Below, piece after piece: positions 1-8,366 of a DNA stretch of 64,000 nt. The DNA lies in assembly GCF_963678635.1 (NCBI RefSeq), contig NC_087066.1:1893745-1957744 (forward strand), written 5' to 3'. This stretch comes from Symsagittifera roscoffensis (lineage: Eukaryota; Xenacoelomorpha; Acoela; Convolutidae). A model generated the notes under the pieces. That model did not search any database and had not been told where the DNA came from. It worked only from the letters and a program-made list of their open reading frames with translations. The stretch's first letter is position 1; each line of letters opens with the position of its first letter. Made by a program: the position numbers and the translations under genes.

Positions 1-46
1 CTAGACTCGCTGAGAGGAATTCCATTAACTTATTTGGATCACCCAT
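1..46 (-). CDS. ORF-M, second tandem copy, first codons only
   Basis: The first 15 codons, starting at 46-44, are identical to the start of the complete ORF-M at 2,312-3,433, and the gene then leaves the window. It lies downstream of the distal macrodomain and spacer, exactly as the complete copy lies downstream of the proximal ones. This shows that the macrodomain, spacer and ORF-M block is tandemly repeated with an offset of 3,387 bases. Nothing can be said about its integrity. Confidence 0.7.
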   Translation of the reverse strand, partial: MGDPNKLMEFLSASL

Positions 47-411
47 TTCTATCGTTTTGATTCTCGTGTCGTGTCAATTTTTCCAGGATATAACATCATT
101 CAGATCTTTAAAACTCTCCATTGAAAGTCTCTTTTCGTTCCTGATTTAAAACTTAGCACCAAGGTGGATCAACCACCTGTATCCTTGTCAAGGTAGCACA
201 AATGAGCGCTGACACCTTTACTACCTGGAGTGCTCCAGGTCTTCTATGACACAAACATGACATAAAACATATCATAACAATAACATAACACATAAACATC
301 ACATGTCTACACTATTACATATAAACATAAACCCTAATAGCTAACCTAAAACTTAATCCTAATTCCTGTCAAGTGAACTTAAAAAAAACCACTCATCACC
401 GAGTGCAAAAC
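47..411 (-). promoter_or_regulatory. Structured spacer between macrodomain and ORF-M (distal copy)
   Basis: This AT-rich non-coding stretch is nearly identical to 3,434-3,878 but lacks about 83 bases next to ORF-M. It holds three successive inverted repeats: AGGTGG/CCACCT with a 5-base loop (162-178), CCTTG/CAAGG with a 1-base loop (183-193) and ACCTGGAG/CTCCAGGT with a 2-base loop (223-240). A tract of repeated ATAACA/ACATA follows on the plus strand. It sits where an envelope-position ORF would need its own expression signal. That role is inferred; alternatively it is part of an LTR. Confidence 0.5.
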
Positions 412-1314
412 CTAGCGCATGCTCAGATCGTACTTTTTATGTAAGTAAACCTCTATGTCAGTTTCCGAAAATATCACGTGTACAAGGGCGTACAATTCTC
501 TCGGATGTAGCTTCCCCCTATTGGGATCATAGACTGGCAACGAGAGAGAGGTCACTCCTCTTTCAACCAGAGAATTCCTAAGTCGATTCAAGGCCAATAC
601 CAAGCTCTCTGGATTTACGTGTTGCCTATCAGTGGCCTTAGTAACCAAGAAACATAAATATTCCCCTGTTATCTGTGATGCAACAGGGGGCAGCCCTCCC
701 ACACCAGGCCTCTATTTCCATAAAAAATCGATATCTTGTACTCTCTCTTAAAGTCAGCCGCTAGTGCTAATTCGAAGCTTACATCCACGGTTATCGCTCT
801 ATTGCACCTACGTTCCGTGAGTATGAAATCGCTGTCCGTTATGACGATATATGTTTGAATAATGGTTCGGTAGGTCAAAATAAGATTCAAAAAATCGTCC
901 AAAAGATGGTTTTTTAGCATTCTCGCTTTCCGTCTCCAGTTCTCCGGTTTCTCTTGCCGATTTCAATTTTTTAATGATCAGATTTTTGGTGTGGGTGAGT
1001 CCTACCCCCACTCCCCGGACAAAAATATCTATCAACGTCCCCGTCGATCGCCCAAAGTCTAGCAGATCGAGGTTGGATTGCGGAACGCGCAAAGGACCAC
1101 CTGGGGCGAACCAGTTGGACTCGGTATTGTCATGAATGACGTATTTGATGCCGTCTTTATCGACATCCTGAATCAGCAAGATTGTCTCTTTAGGATCTGC
1201 AGGCAGATCATGGAGCCATTCGAGCACTCGCAGGTTCGTTAGTTCTTGTTCATGAGTCTGTTCTTCCTCTGGTTCGAACTCCACTTCCGGGTCTGAACGA
1301 TCGTCGATTCAATC
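412..1314 (-). pseudogene. Macrodomain protein (TARG1/OARD1-like), distal copy
   Basis: The protein has about 150 residues of acidic leader and linker, then a macrodomain. The leader includes EFEPEEEQTHEQEL near 1,280. The macrodomain begins with ITDSDFIL near 835 and ends with SETDIEVYLHKKY near 430. The core segment ending LCFLVTKATDRQ, followed by a helix and GVTSLSLPVYDPNRG, follows the beta-strand, helix, strand pattern of TARG1/ALC1-type macrodomains, including the Lys after V-T that matches the catalytic Lys of TARG1. The GCGLD-type ligand loop is replaced by VYDPNRG. Two frame changes (near 910 and 702) break it. It is a tandem copy of 3,879-4,777. The call rests on a by-eye comparison with the human family. 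Confidence 0.6.
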
Positions 1315-1431
1315 CCGATCCATGTCATCCACCAAATCGATTTCTTTTGGCACCGTCATCTCATCCAGTCCTACTAGCCAGTCCATCATATCACTTAACA
1401 CTATCCTGTCTATGACGAAATCCTCGCCAAC
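1315..1431 (-). pseudogene. Duplicated pol-to-macrodomain linker fragment and duplication junction
   Basis: This acidic stretch (VIDRIVLSDMMDWLVGLDEM then EIDLVDDMDRD) is a copy of the linker at 4,778-4,886. A single TGA separates it from the macrodomain reading frame, as in the other copy. At 1,431 homology with the proximal copy stops, immediately after the shared bases gacgaaatcctcgcc, and the Pro/Arg-rich tail of the SGNH region begins. This is the breakpoint of the 3.39-kb tandem duplication. Confidence 0.6.
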
Positions 1432-1805
1432 CGCTGGGGTCTGGACGGTTCCAAAGCAACGCGAACTCCCTCCACTGGCATTGCACTCGTCGACTGGTTT
1501 GTTGTCACGGCAGGAGTCGCCGTAGTGGCCGGATCACCTGTCCTAGACAGGGTCTGGGACCTAGTCTGATTCTCATCAACCAATCTCCCCAGTCGGTTCT
1601 CCGATGGTTGTCTTCTAGGGGGAGGAGCAGTGCCGAACCTTTCTCTCACATCTGAGCTTGGAGCTACAGGAGCAGCTGTACCCGTTTCCGTTGCCAGGGA
1701 CCGTAGGCGGTTGACGAGTGATTCTGGCACGTTTCCCCTTACTCTACCTCCTCCAGTCAAACTGCTCCAAGCCAGAGAGCTGGTCGCCCTCAATTCCTGC
1801 TCCAC
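1410..1805 (-). pseudogene. Pro/Arg/Thr-rich low-complexity tail after the SGNH domain
   Basis: The open frame encodes a low-complexity, positively charged segment (for example GTAPPPRRQPSENRLGRLVD). It continues the SGNH-domain product after a frame change and ends at the duplication breakpoint. No domain is recognised. It looks like a disordered C-terminal extension. Its true C-terminus is not preserved, because the tandem duplication begins here. Confidence 0.4.
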
Positions 1806-2311
1806 TTCCCTTAACTGCGTCGGAATACGTCATTGATCCAGCGTCTCCCTTGCTGGGTTTTGAAATGTTTTCCATCTCTGGTGAGCGCAGCATGTTCTCG
1901 AGATCCATAAGTCGCAGCCTGCCGGGGTTATTTCTCACCAGACCGCGGGTCATCTCGTTCCACCGGGTCACGTTGACGTTCATGAAATCAGCCATCAAAA
2001 TGCCCACCATCGGGTTCTGCGGTATCGTGCACAGCGCCACAAGTATGGGCATGTATTTCTCCTTTAGTTCATCCTTTAGAGGCTCCCATTAGCCCTCTGG
2101 GGTTACTGGGGCTCTCGAGACATCATTGGTTCCGAGCATTATCACCAACGTGTCTAGGTAATCCTCGCCCTAGAACTCCATCATTTTGATGACCTGAGCC
2201 ACTGAAGCTTTGACCATGGACAAAGATCTCATTGGGATCCCTCCCCAAACTATCTCCTATGACCAAGTGACGATTCCCTGGAGGAATTACCTGGTTGCTC
2301 GTAGCGGGGTT
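1744..2311 (-). pseudogene. SGNH/GDSL-hydrolase-like domain
   Basis: In the same frame as ORF-M, directly after its TGA stop, comes LVIGDSLGRD (GDS codons at 2,257-2,249), the block I nucleophile motif of SGNH hydrolases. After one frame change the order continues with KASVAQVIKMM, LDTLVIMLGTNDVSR (block III GxND, about 2,119-2,148) and a strand ending ALCTIPQNPMV, then a helix and strand (NNPGRLRLMDLENML). This is the usual block order of the family. Two in-frame stops (near 2,172 and 2,093) and the frame change show that it is dead. I see no clear C-terminal DxxH catalytic block, so activity even when intact is uncertain. Esterase domains are known in ORF1 of CR1-type LINEs and the fold in Oskar; I do not recall it in Ty3-type elements. 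Confidence 0.6.
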
Positions 2312-3433
2312 TCAGCTCATGTCATTCAGGCAAGCTCGAGGAAACTCCACGGCCACTTGCGCGAACTGGTTACGTACCATCAGGTTCTTTCTAATGTGTA
2401 CCACACGAGACTTTTGAAAGGTTCCGCCATGTGCAGTCCCCGTTGACTCTACCGTTTGGGGTGCTCGCTCTGAGCTGCTGGAAAAATATTCAAAGCGTTG
2501 GGAAGGGACGACCCTACCCAATGTCCGACTAGTGGTTCTGTTGAATTCATCCATTGTTGCTCTAGCCACCTGATTGAATGACTCTTGAAACTGAGGAGCA
2601 AGATAGAAGTCAGAGGGGTCTGGTATCGTGTTTCTCGGGTTGGGAGCAGACTGTGATGTCTGCTGAGGAGCCTCGGATCCTCTCGGTGCGCACAGCTCCT
2701 GTACCCTTGTCCTGGGGCGTGTGTCCCTGGACCCCTCCGAGGAGTTGATCGTCGCCAGAACCTCCGGTGACACTTGGCTCACCTTCGCCATAAACAGCTC
2801 CTTCAGGTGCTTTATTTCATCCTCCTTGTAGGCCACCTGTAGATCCTCGAACTTCTTTTTCCATTCGTCTTTTTCTTGAGCTATTGCCCTATGCTCCTGC
2901 AGTTTGGCACACAGTTCGCTCTGATCCCTTTCTTTCTTCTCCAACGTCTCGATCGTCTCCGAGGTCTGTATCTCTATGTCGCTCACCCTCACTCTCTTCA
3001 GAGGAGGAGCAGCTGTTAGAGAGTCCGCTGAATTTGACGGGCCCGGCCCATCACGTAGTCTTTCTGCTCCGATGAGCGGCTGCGCAGGTTGGACCGGTAG
3101 GGCCATCTCACCTAGCCGGTGATCCCTCTGCTCACCTAGTCCTGGCTCGCGAGCCAAGTCGTGGCCAGACATTTCTCCTCGCCGCCATCTCATCAATCGG
3201 TTTCGACCTCTCTCGGCGGTCCCGGACTCACCGAAGGCCAGCATCAACACCACTTCTGTAGGGCGATTCCCTCGACCCTCTCCTCCTAACGCGTTGAGGA
3301 GCGCGACCACAAACATCGCCAGCCCCGGGTCTTCTCGTGTAAAGTCACAATCAATCAGCCTCTGATAGATCTCGTCTAGAGTCGCTCCTAGACTCGCTGA
3401 GAGGAATTCCATTAACTTATTTGGATCACCCAT
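2312..3433 (-). CDS. ORF-M: helical and coiled-coil protein, 373 aa
   Basis: This is one of the longest open frames in the window, with start codon at 3,433 after the spacer. Residues 1-110 form a helical domain that includes EVVLMLAFGESGTAERGRNR. Residues 111-144 are a Pro/Ser linker, PPLKRVRV at 143-150 resembles a nuclear localisation signal, and about 151-225 is a strongly charged coiled coil. The remainder is polar and probably disordered. It ends at a TGA, after which the same frame continues into the SGNH domain, so the intact protein was probably a fusion. Diverged copies at 45,060 and 48,640 keep this layout. The position after integrase and macrodomain is that of an env-type extra ORF, but I see no signal peptide or membrane segment. 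Function unknown; a structural or RNA-binding role is possible. Confidence 0.6.
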   Translation of the reverse strand: MGDPNKLMEFLSASLGATLDEIYQRLIDCDFTREDPGLAMFVVALLNALGGEGRGNRPTEVVLMLAFGESGTAERGRNRLMRWRRGEMSGHDLAREPGLGEQRDHRLGEMALPVQPAQPLIGAERLRDGPGPSNSADSLTAAPPLKRVRVSDIEIQTSETIETLEKKERDQSELCAKLQEHRAIAQEKDEWKKKFEDLQVAYKEDEIKHLKELFMAKVSQVSPEVLATINSSEGSRDTRPRTRVQELCAPRGSEAPQQTSQSAPNPRNTIPDPSDFYLAPQFQESFNQVARATMDEFNRTTSRTLGRVVPSQRFEYFSSSSERAPQTVESTGTAHGGTFQKSRVVHIRKNLMVRNQFAQVAVEFPRACLNDMS

Positions 3434-3878
3434 TTCTATCGTTTTGATTCTCGTGTCGTGAAGTTGCTTCTAGTTTGTTTGATTCAATAAACAAGGTTTG
3501 ATCAATCAAGATCTAAAAAACAAGTCAAGACTTAAATCCGTCATTTTTTCCAGGATATAACATCATTCAGATCTTTAAAACTCTCCATTGAAAGTCTCTT
3601 TTCGTTCCTGATTTAAAACTTAGCACCAAGGTGGATCAACCACCTGTATCCTTGTCAAGGTAGCACAAATGAGCGCTGACACCTTTACTACCTGGAGTGC
3701 TCCAGGTCTTCTATGACACAAAAATGACATAAAACATATCATAACAATAACATAACACATAAACATCACATGTCTACACTATTACATATAAACATAAACC
3801 CTAATAGCTAACCTAAAACTTAATCCTAATTCCTGTCAAGTGAACTTAAAAAAAACCACTTATCACCGAATGCAAAAC
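3434..3878 (-). promoter_or_regulatory. Structured spacer between macrodomain and ORF-M (proximal copy)
   Basis: The three inverted repeats of the distal spacer recur here at 3,629-3,645, 3,650-3,660 and 3,690-3,707. Next to ORF-M there are about 83 additional bases (3,462-3,544) absent from the distal copy. No reading frame of interest is present. On the element's strand this is the 5' untranslated region of ORF-M. An internal promoter, splice acceptor region, internal ribosome entry or terminator would all fit; none is demonstrated. Confidence 0.5.
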
Positions 3879-4777
3879 CTAGCGTATGCTCAGATAGTAC
3901 TTCTTATGTAAGTAAACCTCTATGTCAGTTTCCGAAAATATCACGTGTACAAGGGCGTACAATTCTCTCAGATGTAGCTTCCCCCTATTGGGATCATAGA
4001 CTGGCAACGAGAGAGAGGTCACTCCTCTTTCAACCAGAGAATCCCTAAGTCGATTCAAGGCCAATACCAAGCTCTCTGGATTTAGGTGTTGCCTATCAGT
4101 GGCCTTAGTAACCAAGAAACATAAATATTCCCCTGGTATCTGTGATGCAACAGGGGGCAGCCCTCCCACACCAGGCCTCTATTTCCATAAAAAATCGATA
4201 TCTTGTACTCTCTCTTAAAGTCAGCCGCTAGTGCTGTTTTGAAGCTTACATCCACGGTTATTGCTCTATTGCATCTACGTTCCGTGAGTATGAAATCGCT
4301 GTCCGTTATGACGATATATGTTTGAATAATGGTTCGGTAGGTCAAAATAAGATTCAAAAAATCGTCCAAAAGATGGTTTTTTTTAGCATTCTGGCCTTCC
4401 GTCTCCAGTTCTCCGGTTTCTCTTGCCGATTTCAAGTTTTTAATGATCAGGTTTTTGGTGTGGGTGAGTCCTACCCCCACTCCCCGGACAAAAATATCTA
4501 TCAACGTCCCCGTCGATCGCCCAAAGTCTAGCAGATCGAGGTTGGATTGCGGAACGCGCAAAGGACCACCTGGGGCGAACCAGTTGGACTCGGTATTGTC
4601 ATGAATGACGTATTTGATGCCGTCTTTATCGACATCCTGAATCAGCAAGATTGTCTATTTAGGATCTGCCGGCAGATCATGGAGCCATTCGAGCACTCGC
4701 AAGTTCGTTAGTTCTTGTTCATGAGTCTGTTCTTCCTCTGGTTCGAACTCCACTTCCGGGTCTGAACGATCGTCGAT
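3879..4777 (-). pseudogene. Macrodomain protein (TARG1/OARD1-like), proximal copy
   Basis: One frame runs from about 4,648 through the linker (NWFAPGGPLRVPQ, STGTLIDIFVRGVG) into the start of the macrodomain (IVITDSDFIL, then CNRAITVDVSF, then ALAADFKREYK). The last two thirds (LPPVASQIPGEYLCFLVTK, then a helix, GVTSLSLPVYDPNRG and SETDIEVYLHKKY) lie in the -1 frame, starting near 4,169. The Lys matching the TARG1 catalytic Lys is encoded at 4,106-4,104. A Glu codon is mutated to TAG near 4,650. Macrodomains bind ADP-ribose and some remove it from proteins or nucleic acids; whether this one is catalytic cannot be read here, since the usual Gly-rich Asp loop is altered. It follows integrase, separated only by the linker. 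Confidence 0.65.
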
Positions 4778-5166
4778 TCAATCCCGATCCATGTCATCCA
4801 CCAAATCGATTTCTTTTGGCACCGCCATCTCATCCAGTCCTACTAGCCAGTCCATCATATCACTTAACACTATCCTGTCTATGACGAAATCCTCGCCGTA
4901 CGGGTTGTACTTCTTCTTGTTCCTTCCTCTCTTTCTCTGGCGTGTTTTCATGGTTAGAGGAAAGTCAGGCTGTATTCCTTTGTCAATTTCAGTTTGTTCT
5001 GGGCAGTTCCAGTCTTCCTCGTCATAAGGTAGAGTTTCGTCGTGAATCTCTACTCGCTCGGTCAACTCCAGGTCCAGTGGTAGTCGCAATCGTCCACCAC
5101 CTTATTACCGTCGTTTTTGTCGCGAGTATCCCTTTCAATCACCTCATAAGCAGGATCCACTATCAA
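4778..5166 (-). pseudogene. Integrase-to-macrodomain linker
   Basis: A frame of 103 residues (4,778-5,089) carries an acidic stretch, a basic block (KTRQRKRGRNKKK) and the acidic end VDDMDRD before a TGA. Beyond this TGA the same frame reads directly into the macrodomain leader, so integrase, linker and macrodomain probably formed one polyprotein. The TGA is identical in the tandem copy. Between 5,090 and 5,166 the text LIVDPAYEV matches LIVEPAFEV at the same place in the plus-strand element. No domain is recognised. Confidence 0.45.
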
Positions 5167-6300
5167 TTAGTCTCCCTCTTGCATGTCCGCTGGGATGCAC
5201 CAGTCCTCTAACGAGGCATTGTGCGGATTGATGTTTTCGTAATGAGCTGCTCTTCCAGTGCTCAATCGATAAAAAGTACCACTTTGGTGCACCTCTGTTA
5301 TCTGAAATGGACCACGCCATATCTTTACAAATTTCTTGGTTCCTTTTGGTGAAAACAACTCCTGGAAAACCCCGACGTAGTTGCCACCTGAGTAGGCTTT
5401 TGCATCGACTGTCCTTTTATCAAACCTCCTCTTTTGTCTAATTTGCGCCTCTTGCGTGTTCCTCCTACAAAAGTCATTGAGGTCCTGCTGACGTACGTTT
5501 GCGGAGCTGTTCGTTTCCCCTCATATTCTGGGTAGAAGAACGTCAACGGAAGCGCCTTTTTGTGACCATTTAGCATCATATGCGGACTTATTCCCGCGGT
5601 GGAAAGTTCTGTGCTGTTGTAAGCGCCCATCACTTGCGGTAGGTGCCTATCCCAGTCATCCATTTAGCGTGAGCAAAAGACTCTCACCTGTGACCTCTTC
5701 ATTAACTCCTTCGTGAGATCACCCACGAACGCTTTACCATTGTCCGATTGGACTGTGATGGGGAAGCCGTGCCTCGCTATCCACACATTTATCAAGTGGT
5801 TGCACGTCTCTTCTGCCGATGCTTTTATGCAGAGGGCTGCCTTCGCATATTTCGTAAAATGATTGATCATTACCAGCACCTGTTTATAGCCCATGGCTGT
5901 CATGCAGATATTCTGATGATCAATTTGCACCACTTCGTTGAATCCCGATGACTCTATTGACTGCAGGAGAGCCTCAGTTTCCTGGGGTCCTTCGCCTGTT
6001 GACATGACAGGCATGGAGAGATCCACTTCTCACAAGCTTTCTTCAAACCAGGCCATTCGCAACGTTTCTGTATGCTGTTGTACACTTTGTCCACGCCTTG
6101 ATGGCCCATCTGATCATGTGAACGAAAGAACAATTCGGTCTGGTACAACTGTGGAAACACTATCGAATTGTATTTGTAAAGGACCTTGTCCTCCTCTTTA
6201 CGTTTACAGGCCACAATTCCGTCCTTGTTCAGGCACAATAAATCTTTCCTTTTCAGATAGAATTGTTACAAGATTTTAGAGCTGTCTTTTTCCAGATCTC
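5167..6300 (-). pseudogene. Ty3/Gypsy-type integrase, catalytic Glu deleted
   Basis: The zinc-binding HHCC domain is clear (HDQMGHQGVDKVYNSIQKRC and CLSCQQAKDP, 5,970-6,130), then the RNase H-fold core with Asp in VVQIDHQ (about 5,930) and QSDNGKAFVGDL (about 5,740). The frame then hits a stop and resumes with MDDWDRHLPQVMGAYNST (5,663 down). The segment that should carry the catalytic Glu (NG-VERQNRT in the plus-strand copy) is missing, about 27 residues. The C-terminal GPY/F module is intact (IWRGPFQITEVH to HYENINPH, 5,190-5,330). Integrase inserts cDNA into the genome; this copy cannot. Upstream is the acidic pol insert, downstream the macrodomain linker. Confidence 0.85.
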
Positions 6301-7291
6301 CTTTGTCAGGTGCTGCATTCTCGATCTATCTCTTCAGATTGCTCGTCATTCTATCATTTCTTCGAGCCCTTAGGAGATCCGACAGCCTGTACCTGGCTTT
6401 CAGATACGTCTTTACCACGTTCAATTGCCCGCTCATTATTTCCGGAGCATGAGCATCGTCCATCAACTTAACACATCATATCCTCTTCAAGGGTGTTGCT
6501 TCCTGAACGGATGGCTGCAGATTAGTACGGACGACCGTACCATGTGGTAGTAATCTGATGGGGCGTTTCGAAACTGCTATCAGTTCGAGCTCATCGGTGG
6601 CATTATCCACCACCGTGCCCTCTTCATCGGAGATGTACCTGTCTCTTTTCGGATCCTGATGCATTTCTCGGTCCAGCCCGCGCTGTTTCCAGTCCACCAA
6701 CAATGAATGAATCGCAATCTCAGATACATCAGAATTGGAAGTGGTCTCAGATGTGTTGTCTCAGATGTGTTGTCGCTTGAGCCGAATGACTCCTCGCCAT
6801 CATATTCCAATCTGTCTGTGATGTTCCTCGACTCCCCGGACAAGACTCTGCCCCTAGATTGTTTTGAATCCGACTCCCCGGACCACATTCCATCCCCTGG
6901 TTGTTTCAACAACCTCTCCCCGGACAAGTAGTCCCGGACGGGCTCGAAGGTGTCAGACTCCCGGATGTCTCGTCCCCGGATGAACAATCTGTGCTCGGCT
7001 CGTACTCTTCTCTTGCATCCGTGTAATGTACTTTCTCGTGAAGCTGGATCTCGACTTGACCCTGACTTCTTCAGTGGCTTGGGCCTCGGTCAGTGTCCGA
7101 TGTTCAGTGTCCTGAACAAGACATCCTTCGGCATCGAGCTCACCAGCTTGTTCACTATCGACCTGCATTCCCGTTCAACACCTCGGCTGCGAATGGACAC
7201 TGGCCTCTTCTCTGTTTTCTCAGTGACAGTCAACCGCTGCATGGTCTCCATCCACTCCCGATCATGCCTTTCCACTTCCCTATCCAACAAG
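6301..7291 (-). pseudogene. Acidic insert between RNase H and integrase
   Basis: About 330 codons in shifting frames separate RNase H from integrase, far more than the usual short tether. The middle part has repeated Ser-Gly-Glu blocks (LSGERLL, WSGESDS, LSGESRN), caused by an imperfect DNA repeat containing ctccccggac at about 6,830, 6,873 and 6,908. The end has TDELELIAVSKRPIR, matched by a diverged LEMIAISRKP in the plus-strand element, so the insert is an ancestral part of the polyprotein. No known domain is seen. Several frameshifts make exact limits uncertain. Confidence 0.4.
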
Positions 7292-8366
7292 TCACAGAAA
7301 CTCCATGACGTCCGGCGCCACGTTCACCGTCCAATTCAATAGGGCTATGCAGTTTATACACAGCCTGGTAAGCTCTTGCTGTACCAAATTGGATCGGACC
7401 AGCAGAACCAGCAGAACGGGCTCCCCCCTGGCTAAAACCTTTATCTCACTGACCGTTTCCACTGGAAGGTCAGGGTGTCGTGGTATAGGGTGCCCTGACT
7501 TATCCAGCCATCTAGTGAGTGGCAGTTTGTCGTAGGTATCCTTGTCTAGAAAATAAAACCCGTCTTTGATCTCCGCTTGGTAAGCCTGCTTCTCCTCGAG
7601 GCCTTCATAGAATTCTGTATTTTTACTGAGGCTATCAGCATTCTGGTGCTTGTCACGGGTACGGTGCTCTATAATCATGTGGTATCCATCTAGGCGCACG
7701 ATCCAACGAGCAATATAACTTTGGTCCATCGAATAGGTTTTCAGCCAGGCAAGGGCACGATTATCCACACGCAACTTGAAGGGAGCACTCCCCAACTAGG
7801 CCCTGTATTTCTCCACGAAACTTATCACCGCGAACGTCTCCGCTTTTGGTGCGCCGTACTTCATCTCAGTATCGCTCAAAACCTTACTTCCGTAGGCTAT
7901 CGGACGGAGAACCGTTCTCACGTTCCACTCTTGATCCTGGTGAAGTATGCCAGATTCCGCGACCACTGATGCATCCGTGTCTTGCACAAACATGCCCTTC
8001 TCCGTTGGCATGCCGAGGACCGGTGCCTCGCAGAGTTCACGTTTAATGTTCTCAAATGAAACTCGTGCTTCATCAGTCCAAGCGAATTTTTTGCCTTTAT
8101 TTTTCATCAACTGCTGCATGGGGTATATTTTGACAGCGTACCTCTTGATGAATTCTCGATAATTATTAGTAAATCCCAAAAAGCTCATTAGTTGTGTATC
8201 TGTTTTAGTAGCCTTCCAGGTCAAGACCGCTTCGACCGCTTCGGGATCTGGTCTCACGCCTTGCTTATCCACCAGGCGGCCCAGTTATTTTATGGAGTCT
8301 CTGAGGGTTTCACACTTTGAGGGTTTACAATTCAGGCCCGCCTGTTTCATGCAGGTAAATTCTGTC
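7292..8366 (-). pseudogene. RT thumb/connection and RNase H, downstream duplicate
   Basis: The frame 8,272-7,796 and its continuation 7,795-7,292 repeat the RT thumb and RNase H already present at 8,367-9,086 (GVRPDPEAVEAVLTWKA, then FTNNYREFIKRYA, KFAWTDEA, RPIAYGSKVLSDTE, APFKLRVDNRALAWLKTYS). This is the Ty3-type RNase H that removes the RNA strand after reverse transcription. It is the copy that continues into the true downstream sequence (LEEKQAYQAEIKDGFYFLDKDTYDKL). A stop at about 7,796 interrupts it. Its duplication partner ends abruptly after KKTEF. Confidence 0.8.

Noticed and set aside
4180-4200. TTTTTTA heptamer on the element strand near the macrodomain frame change
   Set aside because: It looks like a -1 slippery site, but it is out of phase with the reading frame and lies upstream of a TAG in the -1 frame; the plus-strand copy has no such run.
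4500-4648. dUTPase-like reading of the region before the macrodomain
   Set aside because: The Ser-Thr-Gly and Gly-Val-Gly text is suggestive, but the ordered dUTPase motifs are absent.
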